64,000 bases of DNA from an uncultured Planktomarina sp. (GTDB taxonomy: Bacteria > Pseudomonadota > Alphaproteobacteria > Rhodobacterales > Rhodobacteraceae). The position numbers were made by a program, and so were the translations under genes. Below, piece after piece: positions 24,940-34,170 of the stretch. Numbering within the stretch: position 1 is the first letter of the stretch; each line of letters starts with the position of its first letter. The stretch covers positions 1 to 64,000 of the forward strand of contig CALSQF010000002.1 in NCBI GenBank assembly GCA_943788425.1. Direction: 5' to 3'. A model generated the notes under the pieces. The model was given only the letters and a program-made list of their open reading frames with translations, was not told the DNA's origin and made no database searches.

Positions 24940-26319
24940 ATGAAAAATAGACATAGTAAAGATGATGTTCTTCCCATTTCAGTTCCAGCCAGACGCATTG
25001 AACGATTGGGTAAGCTTGGTTCCTTGACTGCAGGTGTAGCCAGCAGCATGGCGCTAAATAGTGTTAAACAAATGGGACAAGGCAAACGCCCCTCTTTACG
25101 CAAACTGTTGTTGACGCCATCCAACGTCCAACGTGTGTCAGACCAATTGGCGCAAATGCGCGGTGCGGCAATGAAAATTGGTCAACTCATGTCTATGGAC
25201 GCTGGAGATGTACTTCCACCAGAACTGTCGCAAATCCTGGTGCGTTTACGTGACGATGCACACCCCATGCCTCCTGCCCAATTAAAGAGGACTTTAAGCG
25301 CTGAATGGCCAGCGCAATGGTTACTGTCTTTTGATAAATTCGATGTACGACCAATCGCTGCAGCTTCCATAGGGCAGGTGCATCGAGGCCAACTTAAGGA
25401 TGGACGCGATCTCGCTATTAAAGTGCAATATCCTGGTGTTGCCAAAAGTATCGATAGCGATATTGCAAATGTTGGTATTTTGATGCGTGTGTCTGGCCTG
25501 TTGCCCAAAGGTTTTGAACTGGCCCCGTATCTGGAGGAAGGCCGCAAACAACTACACGAAGAAACCGATTATAAGCGAGAAGCTACTCAACTTATACAGT
25601 TTGGTAATTTGCTGGCAAATAAGACGCAATTTGTTGTTCCCGAGCTTCACAGTGACTGGAGTACACCAAATATTCTGGCAATGACTTACGTAGCAGGTGT
25701 GCCAATTGAACGTGTTACGGAAGAACCCCAAGAAATTCGTGATCAAATTGCCAAAGACTTAATTGACCTCACTATACACGAGTTATTCTCCTATGGAGTG
25801 ATGCAAACAGATCCAAACTTTGCCAATTATCTCTATCAACCAGACAGGCAGAGGATAGCTTTATTGGACTTTGGTGCAACCCACAAAATTTCGCCGCCGG
25901 TAGTGCAATTTTACCACCGGCTCATGCTCGCTGGTTTTGCTGGCGATGATGTAGCCCTAGAAGCGGCTATGAAGGACATTGGCTTTATCGATGAGAATAC
26001 AAAGAACGACCAAATCATACAAATAGTCCATATGGCCAAATTTGTATTCGAAACATTACAAGAAAATCTATATCTAGATTTTGCAAACACAAAACTAGCA
26101 ACGCATCTTCAGGATTTAGCAATTTCTCTGGCCAAGGATGGCTTTACACCACCACCATTACCAGTAGACGTTCTCCTAATACAGCGGAAATTTGGTGGGA
26201 TGTTTCTCCTAGCAGCTAAACTCGCTGCTCGGGTCGATGTCGTGGCATTAATCGCAATTCACTTAAAAGGCACTGTACAGAGTTGCCAAACAAATCGAAG
26301 GGTTCTGTCAAACGAATAA
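24940..26319 (+). CDS. COQ8/ADCK3-type ABC1 atypical kinase (UbiB family)
   Basis: This 459-residue protein-kinase-like protein is predicted to support ubiquinone biosynthesis. The family-defining KxGQ motif is present (MRGAAMKIGQLMSMD), followed by the alanine-rich loop IAAASIGQVHRG, the lysine in LAIKVQYPG and the metal site LLDFGAT. The catalytic-loop region MQTDPNFANYLY is the eukaryote-like COQ8 form rather than HADPHPGN. I chose the ATG at 24940 (MKNRHSKDD). The last five codons and the stop are supplied by an IS6-type terminal repeat (GGTTCTGTCAAACGAA), so the natural C-terminus has probably been replaced. Codon use is AT-rich. Confidence 0.85.
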   Translation: MKNRHSKDDVLPISVPARRIERLGKLGSLTAGVASSMALNSVKQMGQGKRPSLRKLLLTPSNVQRVSDQLAQMRGAAMKIGQLMSMDAGDVLPPELSQILVRLRDDAHPMPPAQLKRTLSAEWPAQWLLSFDKFDVRPIAAASIGQVHRGQLKDGRDLAIKVQYPGVAKSIDSDIANVGILMRVSGLLPKGFELAPYLEEGRKQLHEETDYKREATQLIQFGNLLANKTQFVVPELHSDWSTPNILAMTYVAGVPIERVTEEPQEIRDQIAKDLIDLTIHELFSYGVMQTDPNFANYLYQPDRQRIALLDFGATHKISPPVVQFYHRLMLAGFAGDDVALEAAMKDIGFIDENTKNDQIIQIVHMAKFVFETLQENLYLDFANTKLATHLQDLAISLAKDGFTPPPLPVDVLLIQRKFGGMFLLAAKLAARVDVVALIAIHLKGTVQSCQTNRRVLSNE

Positions 26320-26430
26320 AAACTCACATCGAATTTCTGGTGTAGCCTGAATCTATGCGTTCAATAATTGACGCCACTGAGCGAGAGCAGCGGCACGGTT
26401 CAGCTTAAAATTCAGGCGTGAGTAAAGGTG
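26301..26430 (-). mobile_element. IS6-family 3'-end remnant overlapping the COQ8-type gene
   Basis: Read on the minus strand, the IS6 C-terminal signature (AALAQWRQLLNA and stop) is followed by the terminal repeat at 26301-26316, which lies inside the end of the preceding gene. Beyond it, 26431-26615 contains a short unrecognised coding-like stretch on the minus strand and no start codon. Confidence 0.75.
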
Positions 26431-26615
26431 ATGTTAGGGCAGCAGCTAACACCACACTTAGCCCTTGTTGCGCCATCAGCACAACCAGAGTCGCCACGTA
26501 ACTGCGTTGCGAATTAAACAAGTTTGCGGCGATGCGCAGGCGTGCGGGCGCGTGGCGAAATTGCTTTTTCTAACGGACTAAGCAATACGCCCTTAAATGC
26601 TAAAAATAGCTTCAA

Positions 26616-26990
26616 TCAATTGAGGAGAATCGTAAACTGCGAGGTAGCCAAGGCAATTGCTAGGCCCAAGTTCATAAGTCTTAATACGACATATGGCTGG
26701 GCAGAAACATCCTTGTAAGCATTCGTCTTTTTTGTTGCGGCGGAAGCATCTTTTATGTTGGCAATTTGCGATCTGAGCGTTGCATCACCCCAGACAATTG
26801 TAAAAAGCGCGGTAGCTAGGATTGGGACACTCAAGGCAAACTCATGGCCGGCGGTGTCCGCAAATAAAAGAAATGCGTAGTTCACGCTGCTTGCCATAAA
26901 TGCAATTATAATCCCTACAATCTGAAAGCTGATAGCATAGAATAAGCCACTCAGACTCGTATCTTTTGTTTGTGTGACCAAATCATTCAT
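26616..26990 (-). CDS. Small integral membrane protein, unknown
   Basis: This 124-residue protein has about four hydrophobic segments (residues 16-32, 36-50, 52-68 and 104-122) and a charged loop between the third and fourth (RSQIANIKDASAATKKTNAY). The family is not recognised. It lies 55 bases after the NDH-2 gene on the same strand and may be co-transcribed, which would suggest a membrane accessory role beside the dehydrogenase; this is speculative. Confidence 0.6.
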   Translation of the reverse strand: MNDLVTQTKDTSLSGLFYAISFQIVGIIIAFMASSVNYAFLLFADTAGHEFALSVPILATALFTIVWGDATLRSQIANIKDASAATKKTNAYKDVSAQPYVVLRLMNLGLAIALATSQFTILLN

Positions 26991-27045
26991 TACTAAACCT
27001 TTCGTTCAGACATTTAGCGAGTAGGTGTGTCAAAGACTGTAAGTC

Positions 27046-28665
27046 TCATTTAGTTAACACTATTTTATCTCCAAGACCTGAGGCCTTTAGATGCTCCGAG
27101 AAATAGTTATTAAAAAATGGTAGGCCCTCGGCTAATTTCAAAAACTCTTGCCGTGTGACAACCAAAACCTTCGCATCCTCAACTGCAACCGCTGTAGCGA
27201 TACGACGACTTGCACCTAAAAGTATAAGCTCGCCAAAATGCTCACCTTTGCTCAAAATACGGCTCTCTTCTGATCCAGTCTCGCCGTTAGTGCTTGTAAT
27301 GCGAATTGTTCCTGAAACTATTGTATAAAGTCCATCGGCGCGGGAACCGTTTTCATAAATCCGATCACCCGCACGATAGTATACGTATCGCGTTCCAGGC
27401 TCGTTTTGTGAAATAATTTGTGCAACAGACCGTCGGGATAAACCATCCATCAGCCAATTCCACAAAACAGAAATACGAGCCTGCGTCCCTGGGAGAAGGG
27501 AAATATAATAAATCCGCCAAAGTAACCAGGCCGCCCTACCAGTAAGTCTCAATCCTAAAACCTCTGCAACCCCACGGCCAGCGCCTAGAGAGGCCAATGC
27601 ACCTTTTGATTTATATTTAAAAGGCTTCGTATTTTTTTTCTCGATGACATTTTTGATATTTAAAGAAAGATGGGCCGCTTCGCGAACTGCAAACTGTGCG
27701 GTGGGTGGAGCGAAATCTTCTCTTTTGGATGCATTTTCATTAAGCGGTATAAGTGCGCAATCACCAATAGCCCAAATATTATCCTGCCCTTCAGCTTTAA
27801 AGTCACGTCCAACCAAAACACGACCATCCTGCAAACTAAGCGGCATATTTGCGACAATAGCAGAGGGGGTGTTGCCTATAGTTGCGACTATGGTGCGGGT
27901 ATCGATCACCTCATTTTCACTCGTTACAAGCTGAGTGCCTGTCGCTTTGGCCACACCAACGCCCAGCTGAATTTCAATTCCACGTTTTTCTAAGTTGGCA
28001 TATGCATAATTAGCCAAACTTTCAGGCATCTCATTTAAAATTCTCTTGGAAAACTCTAGTAAAACGACCCGTATCTCTGATGGCTGAATGTTAGGATATT
28101 CAACCAAAGATCGATCAATCAATTCCTTGATTTCACCAACTGTTTCAACACCCGAGAAACCACCACCAATCACGCTAAACGTCAAAGCTCCTTTTTTAAC
28201 TTCCGGCAGCCGCGTGATGTCTGCGTGTTCGAGGCGTTCAATAATATGTGCGCGCAAACGCTGTGCATCGCTAAGAGTTTTCATTGTAAAAGCATGTTCA
28301 CTCAATCCCGGCGTCTTAGACAAATCATTCCCCGATCCGAGTGCAATCACAAGATGATCATACTCTAATATCGTTGGGCGACGCTGCACGCCCTGAAAGA
28401 CCGTTACCTGCTGTAATATAGGGTCTATGCTGTCAATCTCTGCCTTTCGCATTGAAACACCTTTAGTCAAAAACCGCAGTGGCGATACTGCATTGATTGC
28501 GGAAATAGCCCCTCCAGCAATTTCAGGCAAAAGAGGTTGAAATACAAAATAATTGTCGCGGCTCACAATTTCTATTTCGCCCTTTCGACCCATTAGTTTC
28601 TGAATATTACGCGCTGCGTATAACCCGGAAAATCCTCCACCAAGGATCAAAATTCGACAAGCCAT
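27046..28665 (-). CDS. Type II NADH dehydrogenase with C-terminal cyclic-nucleotide-binding domain
   Basis: This 539-residue flavoprotein should oxidise NADH and reduce quinone at the inner face of the membrane without proton pumping. The FAD motif is ILILGGGFSGLYAARN near residue 5, the NAD motif VIGGGFSGVETVGEI lies near 165, and the second FAD motif IWAIGDCALIP lies near 295. Residues about 410-530 form an added CRP-like cNMP-binding domain with GLYTIVSGTIRI and the cassette HFGELILLGASRRIATAVA, including the phosphate-contacting arginine. This makes it longer than ordinary NDH-2 (about 430). It could be controlled allosterically by cAMP or another nucleotide. Confidence 0.88.
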   Translation of the reverse strand: MACRILILGGGFSGLYAARNIQKLMGRKGEIEIVSRDNYFVFQPLLPEIAGGAISAINAVSPLRFLTKGVSMRKAEIDSIDPILQQVTVFQGVQRRPTILEYDHLVIALGSGNDLSKTPGLSEHAFTMKTLSDAQRLRAHIIERLEHADITRLPEVKKGALTFSVIGGGFSGVETVGEIKELIDRSLVEYPNIQPSEIRVVLLEFSKRILNEMPESLANYAYANLEKRGIEIQLGVGVAKATGTQLVTSENEVIDTRTIVATIGNTPSAIVANMPLSLQDGRVLVGRDFKAEGQDNIWAIGDCALIPLNENASKREDFAPPTAQFAVREAAHLSLNIKNVIEKKNTKPFKYKSKGALASLGAGRGVAEVLGLRLTGRAAWLLWRIYYISLLPGTQARISVLWNWLMDGLSRRSVAQIISQNEPGTRYVYYRAGDRIYENGSRADGLYTIVSGTIRITSTNGETGSEESRILSKGEHFGELILLGASRRIATAVAVEDAKVLVVTRQEFLKLAEGLPFFNNYFSEHLKASGLGDKIVLTK

Positions 28666-28897
28666 AGCAGCTCTCCTTACCTTTAATAATTTACCATTTC
28701 ATGCAGCATGCTGCCACTCTTGGACAATCGTATGCAGTCAGCTGTCAAGCAGTAACAGTTAATATCGGCTAAATTAGGTAAAATTAAAAATGCTGTAACC
28801 GCATAAAATGGCATTTCAGAAAACAGATTTAAGTTGCCACTAAGTTTGGGAGAATTAGCATCGGATTGTCGGTACAGCCAGAGCCCCCCCTCTTGGG

Positions 28898-29040
28898 TGT
28901 CTTGGCCCCCCTAAAACTGTGCCACTATTTGTTGCGCAAGGAGGTTACACAAAATGGTACTGAAACGGTATTCGGATGAGGATTGAAGATATTGCGCGAG
29001 ATTGATGTTCATTTGCATGATGGGTTAGATGTTGTGAGCT
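28898..29040 (+). mobile_element. Solo 5' end of an IS407-group-like IS3 element
   Basis: It starts with the element end TGTCTTGGCCCCC, followed by the orfA start (MVLKRYSDED) that runs into a frame-breaking deletion, then sequence matching RE-IDVHLHDGLDVVS of the intact copy. The rest of the element is missing. The remaining bases of 28666-29167 show no gene; the left part should carry the NDH-2 promoter. Confidence 0.8.
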
Positions 29041-29167
29041 ATGAGGTTTGCTACCTTTAGAAGATTATGTTGCTGACATAGGCAAGAGGGTTAAACGCCC
29101 GTAGCGTTTATACAGGCTGGAATTTTATCATATTGTAACGATTCAATCGATCCATTAGCTCTCGATT

Positions 29168-30364
29168 ATGAACCTATCAGCCTTAACCTTTAAAGATTTC
29201 CGTATTTATATTTGTGGTAATATTTTTGCATCTAACGCTGTTTGGATGCAAAGGGTCACTATAGGTTGGATCGCGTGGGATTTGACCTCATCAGCATCTT
29301 TTGTTGGCATGGTTGCATTTGTAAACTTTATACCGTCGTTACTGGCCGGCCCATTTTTTGGCGTACTTGTGGATCGAGTAAGAGTTAAGCAGGCTGCCAT
29401 CTTTACACAATTCCTATCGTTTATGATCGCTATAAGTTTTTATGCATTTTTCGTTCTTGGGATTTTGAACGAACTTAATTTATTATTTTTAACGCTTTGT
29501 ACTGGAATGGTGGTCTCAGCACATTCCCCCGTTCGAATGTCGCTGGGACCACGCCTGGTTGCCAGTACTTCAGTCGCCTCAGTTGTGACTCTAGGTGCTA
29601 TCAATTTTAATTTAGCAAGATTAACTGGACCAGCAATTGCAGGATGGATTATTGCGTTTTATGGAATTCAGGCTTCACTTTTCGTTCAAATACTTTGCTA
29701 CCCACCATTTCTCTTAGCTTTAAGCTTTCTAAGACCACGGCGTGAATTGGCTTTAAATGCGCGAAAAGAAGCATTCATGAAAGCACTAACTTCAGGAATT
29801 TTATATTCATTTAAAAACCCATTAATTTTAAAGGCACTTTTAATAACTGCGTTGTCTTCTTTTTTACTGCGCAGTGTTCTCGAAATTTTGCCTGTGATCG
29901 CGGATGGCTTCTTTGGACGTGGAGCAACAGGGCTGGGGCTGCTGACGTCATCCGCTGGATTTGGCGCACTATTAGCGGGTGTAGTTAAAGCGTTTTCTTC
30001 TAGTCAGCCTCCTGGGATATTGCCCAAGTATGTGCCTATAAGTATTTTTTTTGGTTTTGCATTTATTCCACTCATTGGTCTGTGCGGTTCGTGGTCTCTG
30101 ACGCTAGGTTTTATTTCTTACTTGGGATTTGCTGGGACTCTGTCCGGGATATCGCTCCAAAGTGCTATCCAAATGGAACTGGAAGACAGTTTGCGGGGGC
30201 GTGTAATGAGCCTTTGGACCATGGCTGCAATTGGTGGTACGGCATTAGGCGCAGTTTTTTTAGGTGGATTCACTGATTACCTAGGGGTAGTGCCGGCGCT
30301 TGGATTGACTGGCTCGCTTGGTTGTTTATTGTTGGTTATCTTACTGAGTATTGCCGATAATTAA
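29168..30364 (+). CDS. MFS transporter (EntS/MFS_3-like)
   Basis: This 398-residue protein has 11-12 hydrophobic segments. It begins ALTFKDFRIYICGNIFASNAVWMQRV, typical of the EntS-like MFS_3 family of exporters, and carries the loop motif GVLVDRVRVKQ after the second helix. The C-terminal half has the signature ELEDSLRGRVMSLWTMAAIG. It probably exports a small molecule by proton antiport; the substrate is unknown. It is AT-rich, and is followed by a TIGR03084-like gene on the same strand. Confidence 0.85.
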   Translation: MNLSALTFKDFRIYICGNIFASNAVWMQRVTIGWIAWDLTSSASFVGMVAFVNFIPSLLAGPFFGVLVDRVRVKQAAIFTQFLSFMIAISFYAFFVLGILNELNLLFLTLCTGMVVSAHSPVRMSLGPRLVASTSVASVVTLGAINFNLARLTGPAIAGWIIAFYGIQASLFVQILCYPPFLLALSFLRPRRELALNARKEAFMKALTSGILYSFKNPLILKALLITALSSFLLRSVLEILPVIADGFFGRGATGLGLLTSSAGFGALLAGVVKAFSSSQPPGILPKYVPISIFFGFAFIPLIGLCGSWSLTLGFISYLGFAGTLSGISLQSAIQMELEDSLRGRVMSLWTMAAIGGTALGAVFLGGFTDYLGVVPALGLTGSLGCLLLVILLSIADN

Positions 30365-30468
30365 GCCAACTAGCGAACTTTTATGCAAAAATGCCCTCTT
30401 AATTTTTTGAACAAATCATCTTTATTGTTGGTAATATATAAATGAAAAGAAACGGTTTAGGGATAACA

Positions 30469-31284
30469 ATGCAACAAGCTCACGATTATTTGGCCGAGGT
30501 TGACGAATTGTCAAATTTGTTGCGCGATCAGCTCGAAAGTATCTTTTTAAAAAAAACTCTTTTTAAATCGTGGACCGTGAATGACGTGATTGGACATTTA
30601 TACATGTTCGATTTTGCAGCTTTAAAGTCACTGCAAAACGAAAATGAGTTTGCAAAGATCTACTCCAACGTTTCATCTCATCTAGATCAAGGGATGTCAC
30701 TTTTAGAGAGCCAATATCCTTTTTTGACTGAGCTTAGTGGGAAAAATTTGTTTGAGCGGTGGTATGGTAACAGCAGAAAATTGGGGGCAGCTTTTGCTGG
30801 TGCGGACCCCAGTGTGCGTCTGAAGTGGTTTGGACCAGAAATGAGCGCCAAATCTAGTATAACCGCTCGTCAAATGGAAACATGGGCGCATGGTCAAGAA
30901 ATATTTGATGTTTTGGGAGTAAAGCGTACCGCACATGATAGAATTAAAAATATTTGCCATCTTGGAGTCGCTACGTTTGGTTGGAGTTTCACGAATAGAG
31001 GCCTGAAAGTTCCAGACCACACCCCGTATGTTAGGTTAATCAGTCCCTCCGGGAAGATATGGGAATGGGGTGACAGCGGATCATCGTCATCGATCAACGG
31101 TAACGCATCGGAGTTTGCCGAAGTCGTCACACAAGTTCGTAATGTTCAAGACACGAAGCTAAAATCCGAGGGCGCAATTGCGAAAAACTGGATGAAAATA
31201 GCCCAATGCTTTGCCGGACAGCCTGAAAACCCTCCGCCCAAAGGCAGTAGATTTACGGTGCCGCGAGTAAATTTTGGGGTTTAG
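30469..31284 (+). CDS. TIGR03084-like metal-binding protein (DinB/maleylpyruvate-isomerase-like)
   Basis: The protein has 271 residues from the ATG at 30469, which has AGGG six bases upstream; an in-frame ATG at 30442 would add nine residues. The N-terminal helical bundle resembles mycothiol-dependent maleylpyruvate isomerases and DinB proteins, with metal-binding histidines likely in VNDVIGHLYMFD and RQMETWAHGQEIFD. The C-terminal part (KWFGPEMSAKSSITARQMET onward) follows the TIGR03084 pattern. Biochemical function is unknown. Confidence 0.7.
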   Translation: MQQAHDYLAEVDELSNLLRDQLESIFLKKTLFKSWTVNDVIGHLYMFDFAALKSLQNENEFAKIYSNVSSHLDQGMSLLESQYPFLTELSGKNLFERWYGNSRKLGAAFAGADPSVRLKWFGPEMSAKSSITARQMETWAHGQEIFDVLGVKRTAHDRIKNICHLGVATFGWSFTNRGLKVPDHTPYVRLISPSGKIWEWGDSGSSSSINGNASEFAEVVTQVRNVQDTKLKSEGAIAKNWMKIAQCFAGQPENPPPKGSRFTVPRVNFGV

Positions 31285-31469
31285 CCAACCTTCAAATACA
31301 TATCTTTAGATGCAATTCAAAAGCTATGAATTTTGCCAGAGTATTAATATTAAAACGGTTGCACTCGGCCTATCTGTCATCATTCCTTTTCTTGTCCACT
31401 TGCTTATATTTTTCAATAACTAATAATTTCGACTTGACCTTCAATCCGTTTTGTTGCGCTGGTATTTTC

Positions 31470-32369
31470 ATGCATTTGCAAAAAGATAATGATAGCCCTG
31501 CGGGCCTCGCCTTTGCAGTCTCAGCTTATATCCTTTGGGGATTTCTACCGCTGTATATGAAGCTGTTGGATCATATTCCCGCATTGGAAATTGTAGCTCA
31601 TAGAGTTATTTGGTCTGTCCCTATTGCTGGTTTGGCCTTGCTAGTTATGGGACGTACGTCTAATTTGCGAGCAGCATTGTCTAGCGCCCAAGCAATTTCA
31701 ATGGGCGCTGTTACAGCGGCTCTCATAGCGGTGAACTGGGGCATTTATGTGTGGGCGATCAGCTCTGGTCATGCCTTAGACGCCGCTTTAGGTTACTATA
31801 TTAATCCACTATTCAGCATTGCTCTTGGAACTGTGTTTATGGGTGAGCGACCGAATAAATGGCAAATAGTTGCCATTGCTTTGGCGACTTCCGCGGTTAT
31901 TGTTTTAACATGGTCTGCGGGAAAGCTGCCATGGGTTGCCATCGGACTATTTATGAGCTGGGGATTTTATGCTCTTTGTAAGAAAAAATTGCCAATCGGA
32001 CCAAACCAAGGTTTTTTACTGGAAATATTGATATTATTACCATTCGCTCTTTTAGTAGCGACCTGGTATGCCGTTCGCAACGAGAGCCATTTGTTCACTT
32101 TAAGTTTCCGTGATGGCTTTCTCTTGCTAGGCTGCGGCTTAGTAACAGCAGTTCCTCTAATGCTCTATGCAAATGGTGCTAAACGATTGCGCTTAACCAC
32201 CATCGCCATATTACAGTACATCGCACCAACTATGATCTTTTTATGTGCGGTATTTGTTTTTGATGAGCCTTTTGGACGGGAGCGTATGATTGCTTTCCCA
32301 ATGATTTGGCTAGCTTTGATCATCTATTCAGTCTCTCTTATTAATCAAATGAAAAAAGACTTAGCTTAG
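31470..32369 (+). CDS. rarD: RarD-type EamA transporter
   Basis: This 299-residue membrane protein has ten helices in two EamA halves. RarD features are GLAFAVSAYILWGFLPLYMK at the start, AHRVIWSVP, and LGYYINPLFSIALGTVFMGE. I chose the ATG at 31470 (MHLQKDND); an upstream in-frame ATG at 31326 would add 48 residues not found in the family. RarD proteins are linked to chloramphenicol sensitivity, but natural substrates are unknown. The last helix and KK-rich tail end normally. Confidence 0.85.
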   Translation: MHLQKDNDSPAGLAFAVSAYILWGFLPLYMKLLDHIPALEIVAHRVIWSVPIAGLALLVMGRTSNLRAALSSAQAISMGAVTAALIAVNWGIYVWAISSGHALDAALGYYINPLFSIALGTVFMGERPNKWQIVAIALATSAVIVLTWSAGKLPWVAIGLFMSWGFYALCKKKLPIGPNQGFLLEILILLPFALLVATWYAVRNESHLFTLSFRDGFLLLGCGLVTAVPLMLYANGAKRLRLTTIAILQYIAPTMIFLCAVFVFDEPFGRERMIAFPMIWLALIIYSVSLINQMKKDLA

Positions 32370-32639
32370 AGGTTTTTAAGTCTGTTTTCATCAATTTTTT
32401 TCTTGTGACGCTGACATTTATTAACAGATAGAAAAAGAAAAAAGCACTAGAAAAAACTAACCTAGTTTGCAGCGACGCGCGGCCGTGTGACGGAGGTGTT
32501 ATCTATATTGATGTAAAAGCGAATGTTGCGACATCCCATCTGCAAAAATTGCTTAGCTTTAAAATTATTCTTTACGGCGCTACTATTATAATCATTACTT
32601 TATTTGAATTAAACTTGGGCAAGGCGTTGGAGATCACAA

Positions 32640-33401
32640 ATGATCGAAAAGACTGAAACTCTACATAACTTTAATCAACAATGCTTTATAGTCACGGGAG
32701 GTGCGCAAGGTCTCGGCGGAGCAATCACTCGAAGACTGGCCGCATCAAATGCAACAATTGCCATCTGGGATATAGATGCAGACGCAAGTGCGCAAATGAA
32801 AGAACAGCTAGGTAACAATGTCGAAATCTTCGAAGTAGATATTTCAAACGAAACCTCAGTCGAAATGGCTATGGCAAATACGATTGATTGGTCCGGTGTT
32901 GTACATGGTTTAGTCAATTCTGCAGGAATAGCGGGGCCGAATACACCGTTAGCTGACTATCCTATCGATGCATGGCGTCAGATTATGCAAATTAACGTAG
33001 ATGGAACCTTTCTAACCAACCGTGCTGTAGTTCCTCTGTTACAGGCTCAGGGCTATGGTCGTATAGTCAACATATCTTCTGTCGCCGGCAAAGAGGGCAA
33101 TCCAAATGCGTCAGCATATTCGGCATCAAAGGCTTCGGTAATAGCAATTACAAAATCTTTAGGTAAAGAACTGGCCGAGTTCGACATCGCAGTCAACTGC
33201 GTCACACCAGCAGCTGCGCGCACCCGAATTTTTGATCAAATGAGCCAAGACCATATCGATTATATGTTGTCTAAAATCCCCCGCGGTCGTTTCGTCGAAC
33301 TCGAAGAAACATCAGCAATGGTATGCTGGCTACTATCCTCCGAAAACAGTTTCACTACCGGTAGTGTTTTTGATCTCAGTGGTGGTCGTGCCACGTATTA
33401 A
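32640..33401 (+). CDS. Short-chain dehydrogenase/reductase
   Basis: This 253-residue classical SDR oxidises or reduces a hydroxyl/keto group with NAD(P). The cofactor motif is VTGGAQGLGGAI, with aspartate in IWDIDAD suggesting NAD preference. The structural NSAG, the catalytic serine in NISSVAG and the YSASK motif are intact. GGAGAT precedes the start. The 32370-32639 spacer is AT-rich and without genes. It resembles sugar or 3-oxoacyl dehydrogenases; the exact substrate cannot be told. An IS6-type end follows 25 bases downstream. Confidence 0.85.
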   Translation: MIEKTETLHNFNQQCFIVTGGAQGLGGAITRRLAASNATIAIWDIDADASAQMKEQLGNNVEIFEVDISNETSVEMAMANTIDWSGVVHGLVNSAGIAGPNTPLADYPIDAWRQIMQINVDGTFLTNRAVVPLLQAQGYGRIVNISSVAGKEGNPNASAYSASKASVIAITKSLGKELAEFDIAVNCVTPAAARTRIFDQMSQDHIDYMLSKIPRGRFVELEETSAMVCWLLSSENSFTTGSVFDLSGGRATY

Positions 33402-33423
33402 CTCAATTGACCAAGGTAATCTC

Positions 33424-33450
33424 TAGTGGGGCACTGTCAGACGAATGGGA
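33424..33450. repeat. Solitary IS6-type terminal repeat
   Basis: GGGGCACTGTCAGACGAATG matches the IS6-type ends found elsewhere in the window, but no transposase fragment is attached. It lies directly after the SDR gene. Confidence 0.5.
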
Positions 33451-33543
33451 ACCCTGCCGTGAGACGCATTTTAATGTGGTAGTTGTATTTCATGTCAGTT
33501 TAGCTACCGTATTCATGTAACCAAATTTTACGGGGGTATAATA

Positions 33544-33927
33544 ATGCGACATCTTTCAACAATTTTGACTGCGATTAGTCTAATTTGGGCTACGTCGACA
33601 GCGGCAGAACCAGCTCTTGGTGTTTGGAAGTCGGAACCTGGAGAAACGGGTGGTTACATCCACGTAGAAATCATACCATGTGAAAATAATTTATGCGGAG
33701 TAATCACAGAAGTCGTCGGTAACGACAATCGTTCGATAATCGGCCGTAATATAATCAATAATATGAAGATTAAAGGTAATGGTAAATATAATGGTGGTAC
33801 TATTTGGGCACCAGATACCGATAAAACCTACAGATCACATATGACACTTGATGAAGACATACTTACTGTTAACGGATGCGTGGCAATGATTTTGTGTCGA
33901 GGGCAAAAATGGACACGCCTAGATTAA
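33544..33927 (+). CDS. DUF2147-family exported protein
   Basis: This 127-residue protein has a signal peptide ending near WATSTAAEP. The DUF2147 pattern follows: LGVWKSEPGETGGYIHVEI, CENNLCGVITEV with two cysteines, NGGTIWAPDTDKTYRSHMTL and the C-terminal CRGQKWTR with further cysteines. The family is periplasmic, beta-rich and of unknown function. GGGGGTATAATA precedes the start. Confidence 0.83.
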   Translation: MRHLSTILTAISLIWATSTAAEPALGVWKSEPGETGGYIHVEIIPCENNLCGVITEVVGNDNRSIIGRNIINNMKIKGNGKYNGGTIWAPDTDKTYRSHMTLDEDILTVNGCVAMILCRGQKWTRLD

Positions 33928-33930
33928 CTT

Positions 33931-33981
33931 ACCCACGGCAACGCACATACGCTAAACCCCCGATAATGCTTCTTAAGCTAA
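33931..33981. repeat. 51-bp dispersed repeat, copy 2
   Basis: This is the partner of 20077-20127 and again lies just after a gene (DUF2147), upstream of an IS3 remnant. About 44 of 51 bases match by eye. Confidence 0.6.
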
Positions 33982-34031
33982 CAGGTAATATCACAGGCTA
34001 TATTTCCTCGACAGAACAACAATCACACCAT

Positions 34032-34170
34032 TGTCTTGGCCCCCTAAAACTGTGCCATTATTTGTTGCGCAAGGGAGTTACGCAGAATGGCACTGAAACG
34101 GTATTCGGATGAGGATGCGCTAAAGACATTGCGCGAGATTGATATTCATTTGCATGATGGGTTTAATGTC
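34032..34170 (+). mobile_element. Solo 5' end of an IS407-group-like IS3 element fused to a HIT gene
   Basis: It begins at the element end TGTCTTGGCCCCCT. The orfA start MALKRYSDEDALKTLREIDI is intact and continues in frame without a stop into HIT-family coding sequence at 34171. The rest of the IS is missing. Confidence 0.82.

Noticed and set aside
26431..26615. Minus-strand coding-like stretch reading RHAPARLRIAANLFNSQRSY onward
   Set aside because: It has no start codon, no recognised family and lies inside IS debris. It is only mentioned as an unexplained fragment.
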